A stretch of DNA of 64,000 nt from Megaleporinus macrocephalus (Eukaryota > Chordata > Actinopteri > Characiformes > Anostomidae), in assembly GCA_021613375.1 (NCBI GenBank), contig CM038717.1, positions 38,334,836 through 38,398,835 of the forward strand, written 5' to 3'. This document shows positions 22,024-33,560 of the stretch, piece by piece. The notes below the pieces were generated by a model that was not told the DNA's origin, did not search any database, and saw nothing but the letters and a program-made list of their open reading frames with translations. Numbering within the stretch: position 1 is the stretch's first letter; each line of letters starts with the position of its first letter. A program made the translations under genes and the position numbers.

Positions 22024-23505
22024 CAGTGTGTAGAGTACAAGTGCGTCTGCATGATCTGCTGGGAGCAGTGTGTAGAGTTTAAGTGTGTGTGTATGTGGTC
22101 TGCTGGGAGCAGTGTGTAGAGTTTAAGTGGGTGTGTATGTGGCCTGCTGGGAGCAGTGTATAGAGTTTAAGTGTGTGTGTATGTGGTCTGCTGGGAGCAG
22201 TGTGTAGAGTTTAAGTGTGTGTGTATGTGGTCTGCTAGGGAGCAGTGTGTAGAGTTTAAGTGTGTGTGTATGTGGTCTGCTGGGAGCAGTGTGTTGAGTT
22301 TAAATGTGTGTGTGTATGTGGTCTGCTGGGAGCAGTGTGTAGAGTTTAAGTGTGTGTGTATGTGGTCTGCTGGGAGCAGTGTGTAGAGTTTAAGTGTGTG
22401 TGCGTATGTGGTCTGCTGGGAGCAGTGTGTAGAGTTTAAATGTGTGTGTATGTGGTCTGCTGGGAGCAGTGTGTAGAGTTTAAGTGTGTGTGTGTGTGTG
22501 TGTGTGGTCTGCTGGGAGCAGTGTATAGAGTTTAAATGTGTGTGTGTTGTCTGCTGGGAGCAGTGTGTAGAGTTTAAGTGTTTGTGTATGTGGTCTGCTG
22601 GGAGCAGTGTGTAGAGTTTAAGTGTGTGTGTATGTGGTCTTCTGGGAGCAGTGTGTAGAGTTTAAGTGTGTGTATGTGGTCTGCTGGGAGCAGTGTGTAG
22701 AGTTTAAGTGTGTGTGTATGTGGTCTGCTGGGAGCAGTGTGTAGAGTTTAAGTGTGTGTGTTATGTGGTCTGCTGGGAGCAGGTGCGTAGAGTTTAAGTG
22801 TGTGTGTATGTGGTCTGCCTGGGAGCAGTGTGTAGAGTTTAAGTGTGTGTGTGTGTATGTGGTCTGCTGGGAGCAGTGTGTAGAGTTTAAGTGTGTGTGT
22901 ATGTGGTCTGCTGGGAGCAGTGTGTAGAGTTTAAGTGTGTGTGTGTGTGTGGTCTGCTGGGAGCAGTGTATAGAGTTTAAATGTGTGTGTGTGTGTGGTC
23001 TGCTGGGAGCAGTGTGTAGAGTTTAAGTGTTTGTGTATGTGGTCTGCTGGGAGCAGTGTGTAGAGTTTAAGTGAGTGTGTATGTGGTCTTCTGGGAGCAG
23101 TGTGTAGAGTTTAAGTGTGTGTGTGTGTGTGTGTGTGGTCTGCTGGGAGCAGTGTGTAGAGTTTAAGTGTGTGTGTATGTGGTCTGCTGTGTGTATGTGG
23201 TCTGCTGGGAGCAGTGTGTAGGGTTTAAGTGTGTGTGTGTGTGTTGTCTGCTGGGAGCAGTGTGTAGAGTTTAAGTGTGTGTGTATGTGGTCTGCTGGGA
23301 GCAGTGTGTAGAGTTTAGTGTGTGTGTATGTGGTCTGCTGGGAGCAGTGTGTAGAGTTTAAGTGTGTGTGTATGTGGTCTGCTGGGAGCAGTGTGTAGAG
23401 TTTAAGTGTGTGTGTATGTGGTCTGCTGGGAACAGTGTGTAGAGTTTAAGTGTGTGTGTATGTGGTCTGTTGGGAGCAGTGTGTAGTGTTTAAGTGTGTG
23501 TGTAT
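22024..23505 (+). repeat. 44-bp minisatellite, about 33 units
   Basis: The unit is agtgtgtgtgtatgtggtct then gctgggagcagtgtgtagag then ttta. Length varies through the embedded (TG)n, reaching ten or more repeats near 22490 and 23117. The few single-base indels (ctagggag, aggtgcg, gcctggg) sit between near-identical units. Confidence 0.95.
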
Positions 23506-23636
23506 ATGGACACTGATGGCTCCTAGTAGGATGAGACACCTAAGCCTGAGTCCCTCTCCAGACTGAGGGCTGAAAGTGGACTGGTGAACAGGGTGTAGTA
23601 ACTCACCACTAAGCTATTTCACTCTCTCTCTCCCAG

Positions 23637-23712
23637 GCTACATCACACCAAGCTGAGCATGCTTTGGATGCGAATCAAAAGAAAGACAGAGAAATTCCCT
23701 CCATCCTCGTTG
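23637..23712 (+). other. Candidate 76-bp exon
   Basis: ctctctctctcccag at 23622-23636 is an excellent acceptor and gtatgt at 23713 a good donor. Two frames are open across the segment: ATSHQAEHALDANQKKDREI... and LHHTKLSMLWMRIKRKTEKF.... The surrounding 23.5-24.4 kb is unique. The peptide is not recognised and no second exon confirms it. Confidence 0.3.
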
Positions 23713-24068
23713 GTATGTCCGCGGCACTCCCGGATTCAACATGACTCAGAGGGAACATCAGAAGTCCATTTAGCGTCATGGTAACCTGCAGCAGGTCATT
23801 TATCTTCACTATTCATTAACCGGCGTACAGCTTGACATGACACGGCAGTTACGATTGAAACCAAATGATCTGTTGGAGAGCTGAGCGAGAGAGCATGTGA
23901 ATGTGTGCGTGAAGGGGAGAGAGAGAGAGAGAGAGAGAGAGAAATTGATAGAGACTCTATGTTCCCGCTAAGGGAGAACACACACTATCGTTTACATCTC
24001 TGGATCACGTCCGTGTGTTTGCTCAGCTGTTTATCCCAAACGCTCTCGATCGGCCGAGTCTTCTTCAG
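23713..24068. other. Unique DNA with a (GA)n run
   Basis: A GA run at 23912-23943 lies in otherwise mixed-complexity sequence. No gene is supported. Confidence 0.5.
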
Positions 24069-24130
24069 TGTCAGTATTGATGAGGAGTCGGTTCTTCAGC
24101 TCCAGCATGTCAGGAGTCGACTCCTGGCCT
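24069..24130 (+). other. Weaker candidate exon
   Basis: gtcttcttcag precedes it and gtgagt follows at 24131. One frame reads VSIDEESVLQLQHVRSRLLA and a second frame is also open. The acceptor tract is short, so this is weaker than 23637-23712. Confidence 0.18.
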
Positions 24131-24462
24131 GTGAGTCTTCGACTGGAGGACCCTTCTGATGGAGGACAGTGTAAAAAGCAGGAGAGAGTTTATTTAGCAG
24201 TTTATTTAACAACACTACCGCCGCTGGAGCTCAAACTCTGCTCACAGAGACACCTCAAAGTCCTGGACAGCAGGAAGTGACTGCTGCCTCGCTAACGCTG
24301 GACGGGAACAGTAGAATAAGAAGCTGGTGAATATGAAGTCTCTCTTAAGAAGCTATTTTACCTCCAGCTTATCTTTATTGAAGAATAACAAGCTGACTGC
24401 AGTAGTGACTTTCTCCACATCCCTCTCAGATTCACACCATTCTGTCAAATAAGTCAGTTTGA
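24131..24462. other. Unique DNA, no gene seen
   Basis: Mixed-complexity sequence between the candidate exon and the purine tract. No supported frame. Confidence 0.45.
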
Positions 24463-25570
24463 ACGAGAGAGAGAGAGAGAGACACAGATAGAGAGAGACC
24501 GAGAGAGAGAGAGAGAGACAGAGAGACAGAGAGAGAGACAAAGAGAGAGACAGAGAATAAGAGACAGAGAGAGAGAGAGACAGAGAGAGAGACAGAGAGA
24601 GAGACATAGAGGGAGAGAAAGAGAGAGAGACAGAGAGGGAGAGACAGAGAGAGAGACACAGAGACACAGAGAGAGACACAGAGAAAGAGAGACATAGAGA
24701 GAGAGACATATATAGAGAGAGACATACAGAGAGAGAGAGACGTAAAGAGAGAGTGTGTAAGATAGATAGAGAAGGATAGAGAAAGAAAGAACAGAAAAGA
24801 GAGAGGCTGAGAAAGTGAAAGGGAACCTGGGGTAGGGAGAGAGACTGGAAGGGGAGGAAGAGTAGGAAAAGAGAAGGATATAGAAAAAAGAGAAAAAGAA
24901 AGAGAGAGACTGAGAGAGAAAAAGAGTAAGAGAGAGGGTCTGGGAAAGAGAGAGAGAAAGGAAGAGTTGGTAGAGAGAGAGAGAAAGGGACAGAGTGGGC
25001 GAGAAAGAGCGATAAAGGGAGAGTGGGGAAAAGAGAGAGAAAGGAAGAGAGTAGGGTAAAAGAGAGAGAGTGGGGAAAGAGAGAGAGAAAGGAAAAGAGT
25101 GGGGTAAAAGAGAGAGTGAGTGAGTGAGAAAAAAGACAGAGAAAGAGAGAGAGTGGGGGAGAAGGAGAAAAAGGAAGAGAGTGGGGTAGAGAGAGAAAGA
25201 GAGAGTGGGGAGAAAGAGAGAGAGGAAGAGAGTGGGGGAGAAAGAGAGAGAGAAAGGAAGAGAGTAAAAGGGAAAGGGAGAGAGTGGGAGAGAAACTGGG
25301 AGAGTGAGAAAGACTTGGAGAGAGTGAGTGAGAGAGAAACTGGAAGGGCTAGAAAGCAAGAGGGATCGAGAAAGAGAGAGAGTGAGAGAGAAACTGGGAG
25401 AGTGAGAGAGACTGGGAGCGAGAGACTGAGAGGGAGAGAAAGGGACTGGGAGGGTGACAGAGAAAGGGAGAGAGTGGGGGAGAGACTGGGAGAGTGAGAA
25501 AGCAAGAAGGAGAGAGAGAGAGAGAGAGTGAGAGAGAGAAAGAGAGAGAGACTGGAAGGGCGAGAGAGGT
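24463..25570 (+). repeat. Purine-rich (GA) tract, 1.1 kb
   Basis: Nearly all A and G on plus: gagagacagag units to about 24730, then degenerate gagagtgggg/agaaaggaagag units. Minus frames of 300 or more codons are Ser/Leu/Phe low-complexity artefacts. The tract could form triplex DNA. Confidence 0.9.
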
Positions 25571-25708
25571 GCAGTGTTGCTGTTGGAGGAGGGCCAGGCC
25601 TGCAGATGGTGCTGGTGTGAGTGTTTGTGCTGGGGTCAGGCCTCCAAGCCCAGCTGGGGATTTTGGGTAAACAATTTTTTTAAGTGGAGCTCTCCAGTGT
25701 GTTTATTA

Positions 25709-25750
<42 letters not shown>

Positions 25751-26265
25751 CAGCACTCGGAGTTCCCACCTTCACCAGCGAAAGCAGAATGGATTGATCG
25801 TGCATTGGGTGGGTGTGTGGTGGTGGGGGGGGGTGGGGGGTGATTGTGGGGGTGGGTGGTTTCCCCTTCAGCAGTTTAGATGCTGCTGCAGCAACAACAG
25901 AGAGTTTAAAGGGCTCATATCCTCATGGTTTGTGTATTTTATGTTCCTCCCGGGGTCCCGTTGTAATGTTTGTGTGGTTTTATGTTTTTATCTGTGTCGT
26001 AAGTCTTTTTTACGTGCCTGTTTTCCGACCTCTCTTTATCCCCTGCTGCTTTTCTTACTCAGCCTTTATGACTGACACAGACGTGGGCAAAAGTTTGGGT
26101 GCCCCTGGTTATATTCCATGTTGTTGTTGATGCTCGAGATGTAAATACACTACACATCCGCTACAGAGAGACAACAAGCTGTCATAGCTCAGTCCGTTAC
26201 TGCTACTCATTCACTGGCTGAATCTGTGTATTACTTTTAGTATAGTTTAATGGTATGTACGCTAC
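25571..26265. other. Unique DNA with (AC)n and G-run tracts
   Basis: An AC run at 25710-25745 and a G-rich tract at 25808-25860 with several runs of four or more G lie here. A Tc1-type terminus (gggcaaaagtttgggtgccc) sits near 26085. No gene. Confidence 0.5.
25808..25860 (+). other. G-run tract with quadruplex potential
   Basis: Four or more G runs of at least three bases are separated by one to seven bases (gtggtgggggggggtggggg and onward). This fits the usual intramolecular G-quadruplex pattern. Confidence 0.6.
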
Positions 26266-26269
26266 TTCA

Positions 26270-26305
<36 letters not shown>

Positions 26306-26315
26306 TATACTATAC

Positions 26316-26347
<32 letters not shown>
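26266..26347. repeat. (TA)n microsatellite
   Basis: TA run with a ctatactatacta interruption, directly beside the left arm of the palindrome. Confidence 0.95.
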
Positions 26348-26365
26348 GGGCTCTGTCTCAAACCC

Positions 26366-27402
26366 TAGTGAGTGTCTAAGTAGGCTGTAGCAGCTGTGTA
26401 AGTATCAGCGTTCTCTCCTCATCTCTCCTCATAAAACAGATTACTGAGACGCTCTAGTTAGAGAGAGACTGCGTCACGGCTTGTTCTCACCCACTGCAGC
26501 ACACGACCTTTAGTTTAGCTGGTTGCTAAGCTACCGACCTGCCTCCAAAACAATACCTGAGGCTTAAAAACCTGCTAGCATAAATGCTAATGTCTGGAGT
26601 ATAAAAGTGTAAATGGTGAAGGACTCGTTACAGAGTTAATAATAAAATACTGTTTTGTGTGATTATATGACCAGAAACACATTAAAACTCCAGAGAGATT
26701 AAAAATAACTCACATTTTAAAACCACTTCACTGCTCGTAGATTAGCCCGTGTTGCATCATGGGATTGACTTAGTGGCTGAGGAAGAGTTTGATGCTTCTT
26801 TAAAATCGGGTCTAAATAAGGTTCCTTAGTAGACAGCATGTTTAAGGTATGTAAGAATTGAGACAGTACGGTGCTCCCGACATGTAGACTGTCCCAATTC
26901 TTACATACTTTAAACATGCTGTCTACTGAGGAACCTTATTTAGACCTGATTTTAAGAAAGCTTCCTCAGCCGCTAAGACAATCCCATGATGCAACGCAGG
27001 CAGAACGCAGGCCAACATGGCGGACAAAAGCGGAGCTACTAGCGGAGAAGTCATCTTAAAATGTGAGTTATTTTGATTCTCTCTGGAGTTTTAATGTGTT
27101 TCTGGTCATATAATCACACAAAACAGTATTTTATTATCAACTATGTAACGAGTCCTTCACCATTTAGCAGTTTTATACTCGAGACATTAGCATTTATGCT
27201 AGCGGATTTTGTTTTAGATGCCGGCCGGTAGCTTAGCCACCAGCTACACCACCAGTGGTGTGCTGCAGTGGGGGGAACAAGCTGTGACGCAGTCTCTCTC
27301 TAACTAGAGCGTCTCAGTAATCTGTTTTATGAGGAGAGATGAGGAGAGAACACTGCTACTTACACAGCTGCTACCTAGACAGCCTACCTAGAGACCTGTG
27401 AA
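26366..27402. repeat. 1-kb palindrome (foldback element)
   Basis: The left arm (26366-26867) and right arm (26887-27402) are reverse complements over about 500 bp at roughly 90 percent identity by eye, around a spacer of about 20 bp. Shared landmarks include ctcctcataaaacagattac, gtgtgattatatgaccagaa and gtagacagcatgttta. Near 26995-27055 the right arm carries an unpaired stretch with a YY1-like aacatggcgg. No gene is supported. Confidence 0.85.
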
Positions 27403-27599
27403 GACCTTCTCTCTCAGCCGGCATGTGATTCAGCAGTGGGACCCCCAAAGCAGCCAGCAGCTTTCAGCTCAGCAGTCACTTCAACAGCGCAGTTTATAAA
27501 CATAGAAAACGTCACTCAGATTATTATACAGTTCAGAATAGTTTATTATTAATATTATTTTATATATAAATAAGAATAAGTTCAAATAAAGTTCCATAT

Positions 27600-27693
27600 C
27601 ATGTTACAGCTGATTTTGGAGCATTTCTATTGGTCTATTAACTGTGAAATTTTTACACAATGTGTTCAAATGATGTAAAAAAAAAAAAAAAAA
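27600..27693 (+). mobile_element. MITE family X, copy 3 (right part)
   Basis: tttggagcatttctattggt, then cacaatgtgttcaaatgatg and an A-run. It matches the right half of the copy at 17978. Confidence 0.5.
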
Positions 27694-27704
27694 ATGGAGA
27701 TATG

Positions 27705-27706
27705 TG

Positions 27707-27747
<41 letters not shown>
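27705..27747. repeat. (TTA)n microsatellite
   Basis: About 14 TTA repeats. Confidence 0.95.
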
Positions 27748-28740
27748 CTTAATATTTTAGATGCTCTATATTATTTTATTGTTTCATGTGAGTTTCAGGC
27801 AGCTGTGAAAGCATTTCACTGCTAGTTGTACCGTGTAGGACTCTGTATGTGACAAACCCACTTTGATTTGATTTGGTTATGTGATAATTGGTTGCCCCCT
27901 AGTGGCGCCCCCTCACACGTGTTCCCTGCTGTAGTCGTAAGGTGCGGCGTCTTGTCCACATCCTCCCTGAAGTCCTGAGTACAGTAAAGAAGGGAAACCC
28001 GTCGGAGCGGCAGCACGGCCCGGATGTGCACCTGCGTCGCCGTGGTGACGGCGGCAACAACACATGGAGGGAAACCCTGGGCGTTCCCTCTGGAATCCTC
28101 ACACATGTCTCGCCACGCCGCGGTGTGGCCCCTGGGGGCGGGCGTTGTCGTGACTACAGGGAGCCTGTTATCTGCTGATGGTGCAAAGGGCGCTCAGGTG
28201 AGGCCCTGCCCACCCCTCAGTCAACTGCTCGGTGGCATGCAAGGTCTCCATGGAGATACTCCCGTGTTTGGCCGGAAGCGCGTCGTAAACCAGGGCTCAT
28301 GAATGGCTGTTGTGGAAAGAAAACACGGAGGCCGTCGGGCCTTTGGCTCCGAGTCAGGCCTCACTTGTGACACGGCTCACTACTGTGGGATACAGAGAGG
28401 ATCAGACGGCTGGCTGTTTATCTTTGCCGCTCCGCCGTGTGTGCGCTGGAATGCTGGTTACGAAACGCCAAGCTGTCTTTAAAGGCTGGGATTGTAGGGC
28501 AACTTGTCGTTTAGTCAAACAAGGCTTCTATTTTTTTTCCAGTTGGAGACAAAAAACACAAAAGCAAACAACACAATGTTTGATCTGCGAAATGGTAAAA
28601 AGATCTGAGAGCAAATACTGTGTGTGTGTTTTAGTGGTTTGTAGCTTCGTTTATTCTTGTCCATAGACTTCAGTGCAGTGTTTAACCTGTACTTTAACAG
28701 CAGTAACTCAGAGAGTACACAGCTGAATACAAACCATGTT
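27748..28740. other. GC- and CpG-richer unique island
   Basis: 27890-28480 is CpG-rich for this window (cgtcggagcggcagcacggc, cacgccgcggtgtggcc). Frames of about 80-120 codons are open on both strands, but they overlap and match nothing I know. It could be a CpG island, a conserved noncoding element or a decayed exon. Confidence 0.3.
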
Positions 28741-29399
28741 TCCAGAAGTTGGGATGCTTGTTAATTCTCTTCAAGCTTGTTTAACTGAAATAAGGGGAAA
28801 AAAAAGATTGAAAAAAGAAACAGAACTTATATATTTATATATATATATATTTATAAGACATTTATAATTTGATGCCTCAGTACAATTCAAATCAACTTTT
28901 ACCATTGTACTAATATAAGGCTGCGGTTTAGACATTAATGGCAGTGCTTTTATTATTGAGCTATTTGAGTTTCCTGTATAAATGTTCAATTCAATTCAAC
29001 TCGTAATTGTACCAATAAAAGACTGCTGTATATGATATACAGTGTAACCAGTATAGCCAGTAAGTACTAGATGTGCAGTAACCACTGTCAATATCAGAAT
29101 ATGGCTGAAACTGGTGCAAATAGCAGTCAGCATAAATACACAAATTGGTTACTGTGCCTTTAAGGCCTATATATGTAAATGAGGTCTCTTGCATTGTGTA
29201 CCTGAATCAGTCCAAAGGCAGTCCAGGCTGCAGTCAGTGTCCATTGGTGGGGCTATATTCGCAGCTGTTTGCAAATTAATGGCTTTTCATGACATCAGGA
29301 AACAATGAACTCTAAATTGGCTGTTTTAGCTTCTGGGTACAAACATTTTACATATCAACATATATAATTGATAGTAATAATTAATATTATAATAAAAAT
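28741..29399. other. AT-rich DNA with short dispersed-repeat scraps
   Basis: tttccagaagttgggatgct at 28740 resembles a common fish repeat end. 28980-29200 has short frames of no recognised content. Confidence 0.35.
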
Positions 29400-29612
29400 A
29401 ATATTTTGTTGTGAAAAGGAAAACAAGTATAATGATGACTTTACAGCAGAGGAATAAAACATCCTTTACTTTCAATGTAAGGTAATAAAAAAGTGTTTTG
29501 TTCAAAGCAGTTTTGGAGCATTTTAATTGGTCAAATTGTTGTAAACAATAAGAATTGTAAAAAAATTGAGATACCTGTTTTTGATGGTTTTTTTTTCTTT
29601 GGGCAGTGATAA
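29400..29612 (+). mobile_element. MITE family X, copy 4
   Basis: gaaaaggaaaacaagtataa, tttactttcaatgtaaggta and gttttggagcattttaattg are followed by a right end (tttctttgggcagtgataaa) that inversely resembles the family left end. Confidence 0.5.
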
Positions 29613-29955
29613 ATATAAATTTCATTAACCTGTAATTACATAATTACAGCAAACAGAGAGAAACTTCCGTATCTCCACGATACAGACCGAAATAGAAAAG
29701 GAAGGGAGATCGAGAACAAGAAGATCCAGGGATCCACACAGAGAGCGAGATCTGTTCAGACAGGCCGGCCGGTGGAACGATACCAGCCGTTAAGGAGGCT
29801 GTAATTGTGGCTGGTTGCCGTGGGAGAGGAGGTGTCGGTTACCAAACGGCTTTTTAAGGACGTGCGTTGAGTCAGAAGGGAAGGTATTTCTCCACAGGAG
29901 GAGTTTGACTTTGTGCTGTAGCGAGTACGGGATGTTTATTTCCTTTAGAATTCAC
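29613..29955. other. Unique higher-complexity stretch
   Basis: 29690-29900 is GC-richer (caggccggccggtggaacga, ggctggttgccgtgggagag). It is non-coding as far as I can see and is a possible conserved noncoding element. Confidence 0.3.
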
Positions 29956-30370
29956 TGCTATAGTTTAGAATTCATTGTTCCTTCAATGTAGCTGAGCAGT
30001 CCTGCAACAGAACCTGCCCAAAGCCTGATACTACCACCACCATGTTTCACAGATGGGATAGGCTCTTTATACTTTTCCTTTCTCCAAACATTAAAAATAC
30101 GAGACACAAATATACTTGGTCGTTTATTTGTTGAGTAAATGATGCAGTATTTTGATGCAATGTTTCCGGTACATCCGCATGGATGACCTTTATCCAGTTC
30201 CTCTATACAGAACAGCTCCAACTCTGGGATGTTGGTGGGTTTTCTCACATGAACTGCTCCATTGAGGTCCTTCTACAACAATTTCTATAAGCTTAAGATC
30301 TGGACTTTGACTTGGTCATTCCAAACATTAGCTTTACGTTTCTTTAACCGCCTTTGGTAAAACAACTTGT
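29956..30370 (-). pseudogene. Tc1-like transposase remnant (family C), rearranged
   Basis: The minus strand encodes KPTNIPELELFCIEELDKG, typical of the C-terminal third of Tc1 transposases. After unrelated residues it encodes HGGGSIRLWAGSVAGLLSYI, which in an intact transposase lies before that part, around the second catalytic Asp region. The order is therefore reversed, by rearrangement or two insertions. Further minus sequence to 30370 (ttggaatgaccaagtcaaag) is the DNA just upstream of the C-terminal part. The catalytic set is incomplete, so the gene is dead. Confidence 0.7.
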
Positions 30371-31199
30371 GTTGTATGAGCGTCATAATTTTAACACTGA
30401 GTGATGTTCTAACACTATTCGACGTTGATATTGTGTTGGTTTGAATTGTGGTGTTCAGGCTGACCCTCATTTGGTGGTATCTGCTGGTTCTCCAGGTTTT
30501 TAAATGACTTAAACTTCAAACTATTTTAAAAATAATGTTAGTTGAATTGCTATGTACCTCCATTAATTTTCTCCACTCTGGTGTCTGGCAGTGGAAGGAT
30601 ACAGGTAAGCTGCCTGTTGCATAGGGGAGAGTGAGGTAAGATGAGTCATTTTTGACTTATGTGACCTTCAAGATCAAGGAAAATGAGGTACAAGTGCAGT
30701 TAAACTGTCTAACCTAATTTCAGGATGTTTCCTAGCATTTTACGTGATCAGAACGCATCCATGACTAAGACTTCTAAAAATATGGCTTCTTAAAAAAACG
30801 TGTTCTTGTGGCTCAATTTGCCCCTGGTTAGGGGTAAGTTGATTCGAGCCATTGGGTCATAAGGGTAAACTGATCATCTAACATAATCATAATCAAACCC
30901 ACGTGGCATGTTTAAGATAATTCACCTTTTTATATAAACAATTTAATTGAACTAAAAATAGTAATAATCAATTGTTTAAGCTTTAAGAAGGTAAATTAAC
31001 ATAAAACCAACAAAAATGAAATTTTAATCTATTTAATTGTTTGCATTTGTGAAACAATTTGCTAAATACCAAGGAACTTTGTGAAGGTGTCTGCATTGAC
31101 GTATCAATTGTACCACAGCATTTGGCTTACTTTGGCCCATATTCAACATTTTGGGAAAAAAATTCAGGCTAATTAAGTTATTTATGTGGGTTTTGTACA
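30371..31199. other. AT-rich DNA with unclassified repeat
   Basis: 30630-30860 has gggagagtgaggtaagatga and ggggtaagttgattcgagcc, which look like a dispersed fish repeat. The remainder is AT-rich with no gene. Confidence 0.35.
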
Positions 31200-31310
31200 C
31201 TGGCAAATCATTAACATACTACCACCGCCATGTTTCACAAACTTGGTCATTCGAAACGTTAACTTAATTCTTCTTCAACCGTCTTTGGTAGAACGGCTTT
31301 TGTTTTGACG
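31200..31310 (-). pseudogene. Tc1-like scrap (family C)
   Basis: actaccaccgccatgtttca is joined to acttggtcattcgaaacgtt, the same two transposase pieces seen at 29956-30370 but deleted between them. Too short to encode anything. Confidence 0.55.
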
Positions 31311-31940
31311 GTCGAGCACCACTGTACCTCTCAGTCCTAAAGGATTGTGTCCCTGTTATTTTAGGTCAATTCTTCATAGTGGCTATAAAACAGCAGCGAT
31401 TAGAAGCAAATAAACAGCTCACAATGAGAGGCAGCCGGGCTAAAGTACAGCCTAAATGAAGATAATAAAAGAAAGCAGAGATTTCTAAAATGCACTTTGA
31501 CTTGTTTTCGAATGCAGACGGTATGAACTCAGTATGTTGGGTGTTTTTTCTGTTCAACTTCATTTTATGTGTAAATATACATCCATTCTTGCCATCCAGG
31601 CCTGCAGCACATTCCACAGTTAGCTGCAATTTAGGGCCAAATAATCAAATAATGATGTGATTTGAAACTGATGATGCCTACAGGTGATTGTAATCATCAT
31701 TCAGTACCAGAGCAGCATCCAGGAAAGGTCCTTCAGTATATATCAGGTTCTTTAGACGAGCCGAGAATTTCCAGTTTACCAGCAAATATGTGACTGAAAT
31801 GAAGGGAAGAGAGAAAGACGGAGGACGGGATTTGGATATTTCACCCTCTATGGAGCAGAACATCATTAAAAGACTGAAGGAATCTGAGTAACTGTGTTCA
31901 CTTCGATCCCTCAGACAAATCAAGAACCTTCAGTCATCTA
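31311..31940. other. High-complexity DNA with two unrecognised minus frames
   Basis: Minus frames at 31366-31629 and 31678-31923 (80-87 codons) are ungapped and of normal composition, but show no domain. Lying between two Tc1 remnants, this may be part of a composite repeat. Alternatively it is unique DNA. Confidence 0.3.
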
Positions 31941-32480
31941 TACCGTGGCCTGCAAAAATTGGGTATGGAAAATGTCATCAACTTAAAGATAACTTATACC
32001 AAGATCTCAGACCTTAATTAGCTCATTAGCTCTGTGGCTCATTCATAGCTAGAAAAGATTTTATAAACACTCTTTATAAAAACTCCTCAAACCTCCAGTC
32101 AGCAGTCAAGAGTTCCTCTAAGCAGCTGTCCAGCACTCTCAGTATTAATATAACTAATGACCACAAAGCAGGAGAAGCTAAAAGAAGCTAGAAGAGCGTG
32201 TTCAGGTCGCCTTGGTTCCTAATGTAATTACGTGATTAACAAGAACAGTGGAGGTCAAGTAGAAGTTTGGAAGAAAAAATTCTGAAAGAACATCTAGTCA
32301 CTAGAAAGACAAATCAGAACCTCCGCTTGACTGTAAAAGAACTTTAGGAAGGTTTCTCAGACTCTGGAATGGTGGTCTACTGCATCCTCACCACAAACCA
32401 CAACACCACAAATGTAAACAAAGGGAATGTAAACAAGCCTAAAGCAGTTTAGGAAATGAGTCAGTTTGATGAACTTTTTG
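31941..32480 (+). mobile_element. Tc1-like transposon (family B), 5-prime part
   Basis: It starts with gtggcctgcaaaaattgggt. Transposase N-terminal sequence follows (aacctccagtcagcagtcaa, gttcctctaagcagctgtcc, cagtggaggtcaagtagaag, tctcagactctggaatggtg). It stops near gatgaactttttgg, where the 11-bp array begins. Frameshifts break the gene. Confidence 0.7.
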
Positions 32481-32489
32481 GTTACAGTG

Positions 32490-33560
32490 TTCATCCTGAT
32501 TGTATTCAGATTGCATCCAGATTGCATTTATGTTGTATTCAGATTCTATCCAAACTGTATCCAGATTGTTTTTAGAATTTACTCAGATTGCATTCAGATT
32601 GTATCCAGGTTGTATTCAGATTGTCCTCAGATTGTATCCAGATTGTATTTGGATAGTATCCAGGTTGTATTCAGATTGTATTCAGATTTTACTCAGATTG
32701 TATTCAGATTGTATTCAGATTTTACTCAAATATGACGCAGTTTTCATTCAGAATGTATCCAAACTTTCTCCAGATTATATTCAGATTTTACTCAGATTGT
32801 ATTTAGATTGTATTCAAACTGTATTCAGGTTGTATTCAGATTGAATTGCATTCCAATTGTACTCAGATTGTATTCAGATTGTATTCAGATTGTACTCAGA
32901 TTGTATTCAGATTGTACTCAGATTGTACTCAGATTGTATTCAGATTGTATTTAGATTTTACTCAGATTGTACTCAGATTGTACTCAGATTGTATTCAGAT
33001 TGTACTCAGATTGTATTTAGATTTTACTCACATTTTACTCAGATTGTATTCAGATTGTATTCAGATTGTACTCAGATTGTATTCAGATTGTATTTAGATT
33101 TTACTCAGATTGTACTCAGATTGTATTTAGATTTTACTCACATTTTACTCAGGTTGTATTCAGATTGTACTCAGATTGTATTCAGATTGTACTCAGATTG
33201 TACTCAGATTGTATTCAGATTGTACTCAGATTGTACTCAGATTGTACTCAGATTGTACTCAGATTGTATTCAGATTGTACTCAGATTGTATTTAGATTTT
33301 ACTCACATTTTACTCAGATTGTATTCAGATTGTACTCAGATTGTATCCAGATTGTATTTAGATTTTACTCACATTTTACTCAGATTGTACTCAGATTGTA
33401 TTCAGATTGTACTCAGATTGTACTCAGATTGTATTTAGATTGTATTTAGATTTTATTCAGATTGTATTCAGATTGTATTCAGCTCGTGCTCAGATTGTAT
33501 ACAGATTGTACTCAAATTGTACTCAGATTGTATACAGATTGTGTACAGATTGTAACCAGA
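32490..33560 (+). repeat. 11-bp minisatellite, about 95 units
   Basis: The unit is cagattgtatt with frequent cagattgtact and tagattttact variants, which combine into longer patterns. As 33 is divisible by 3, frames of up to 193 codons (SDCIQIVFRLY) run through it. They are not genes. It begins at the broken end of a Tc1 copy. Confidence 0.95.

Noticed and set aside
22024..23505. CRISPR-like regular repeats
   Set aside because: Units are contiguous with no unique spacers, and the DNA is eukaryotic. The same applies to the 33-, 35-, 36- and 42-bp arrays.
24353..25505. Minus frames above 300 codons, Ser/Leu/Phe-rich
   Set aside because: They read the complement of a GA-rich tract; composition and lack of structure rule out a gene.
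31366..31923. Two minus frames of 81 and 87 codons as host exons
   Set aside because: No splice signals clearly bracket them, no domain is recognised, and they lie between Tc1 remnants.
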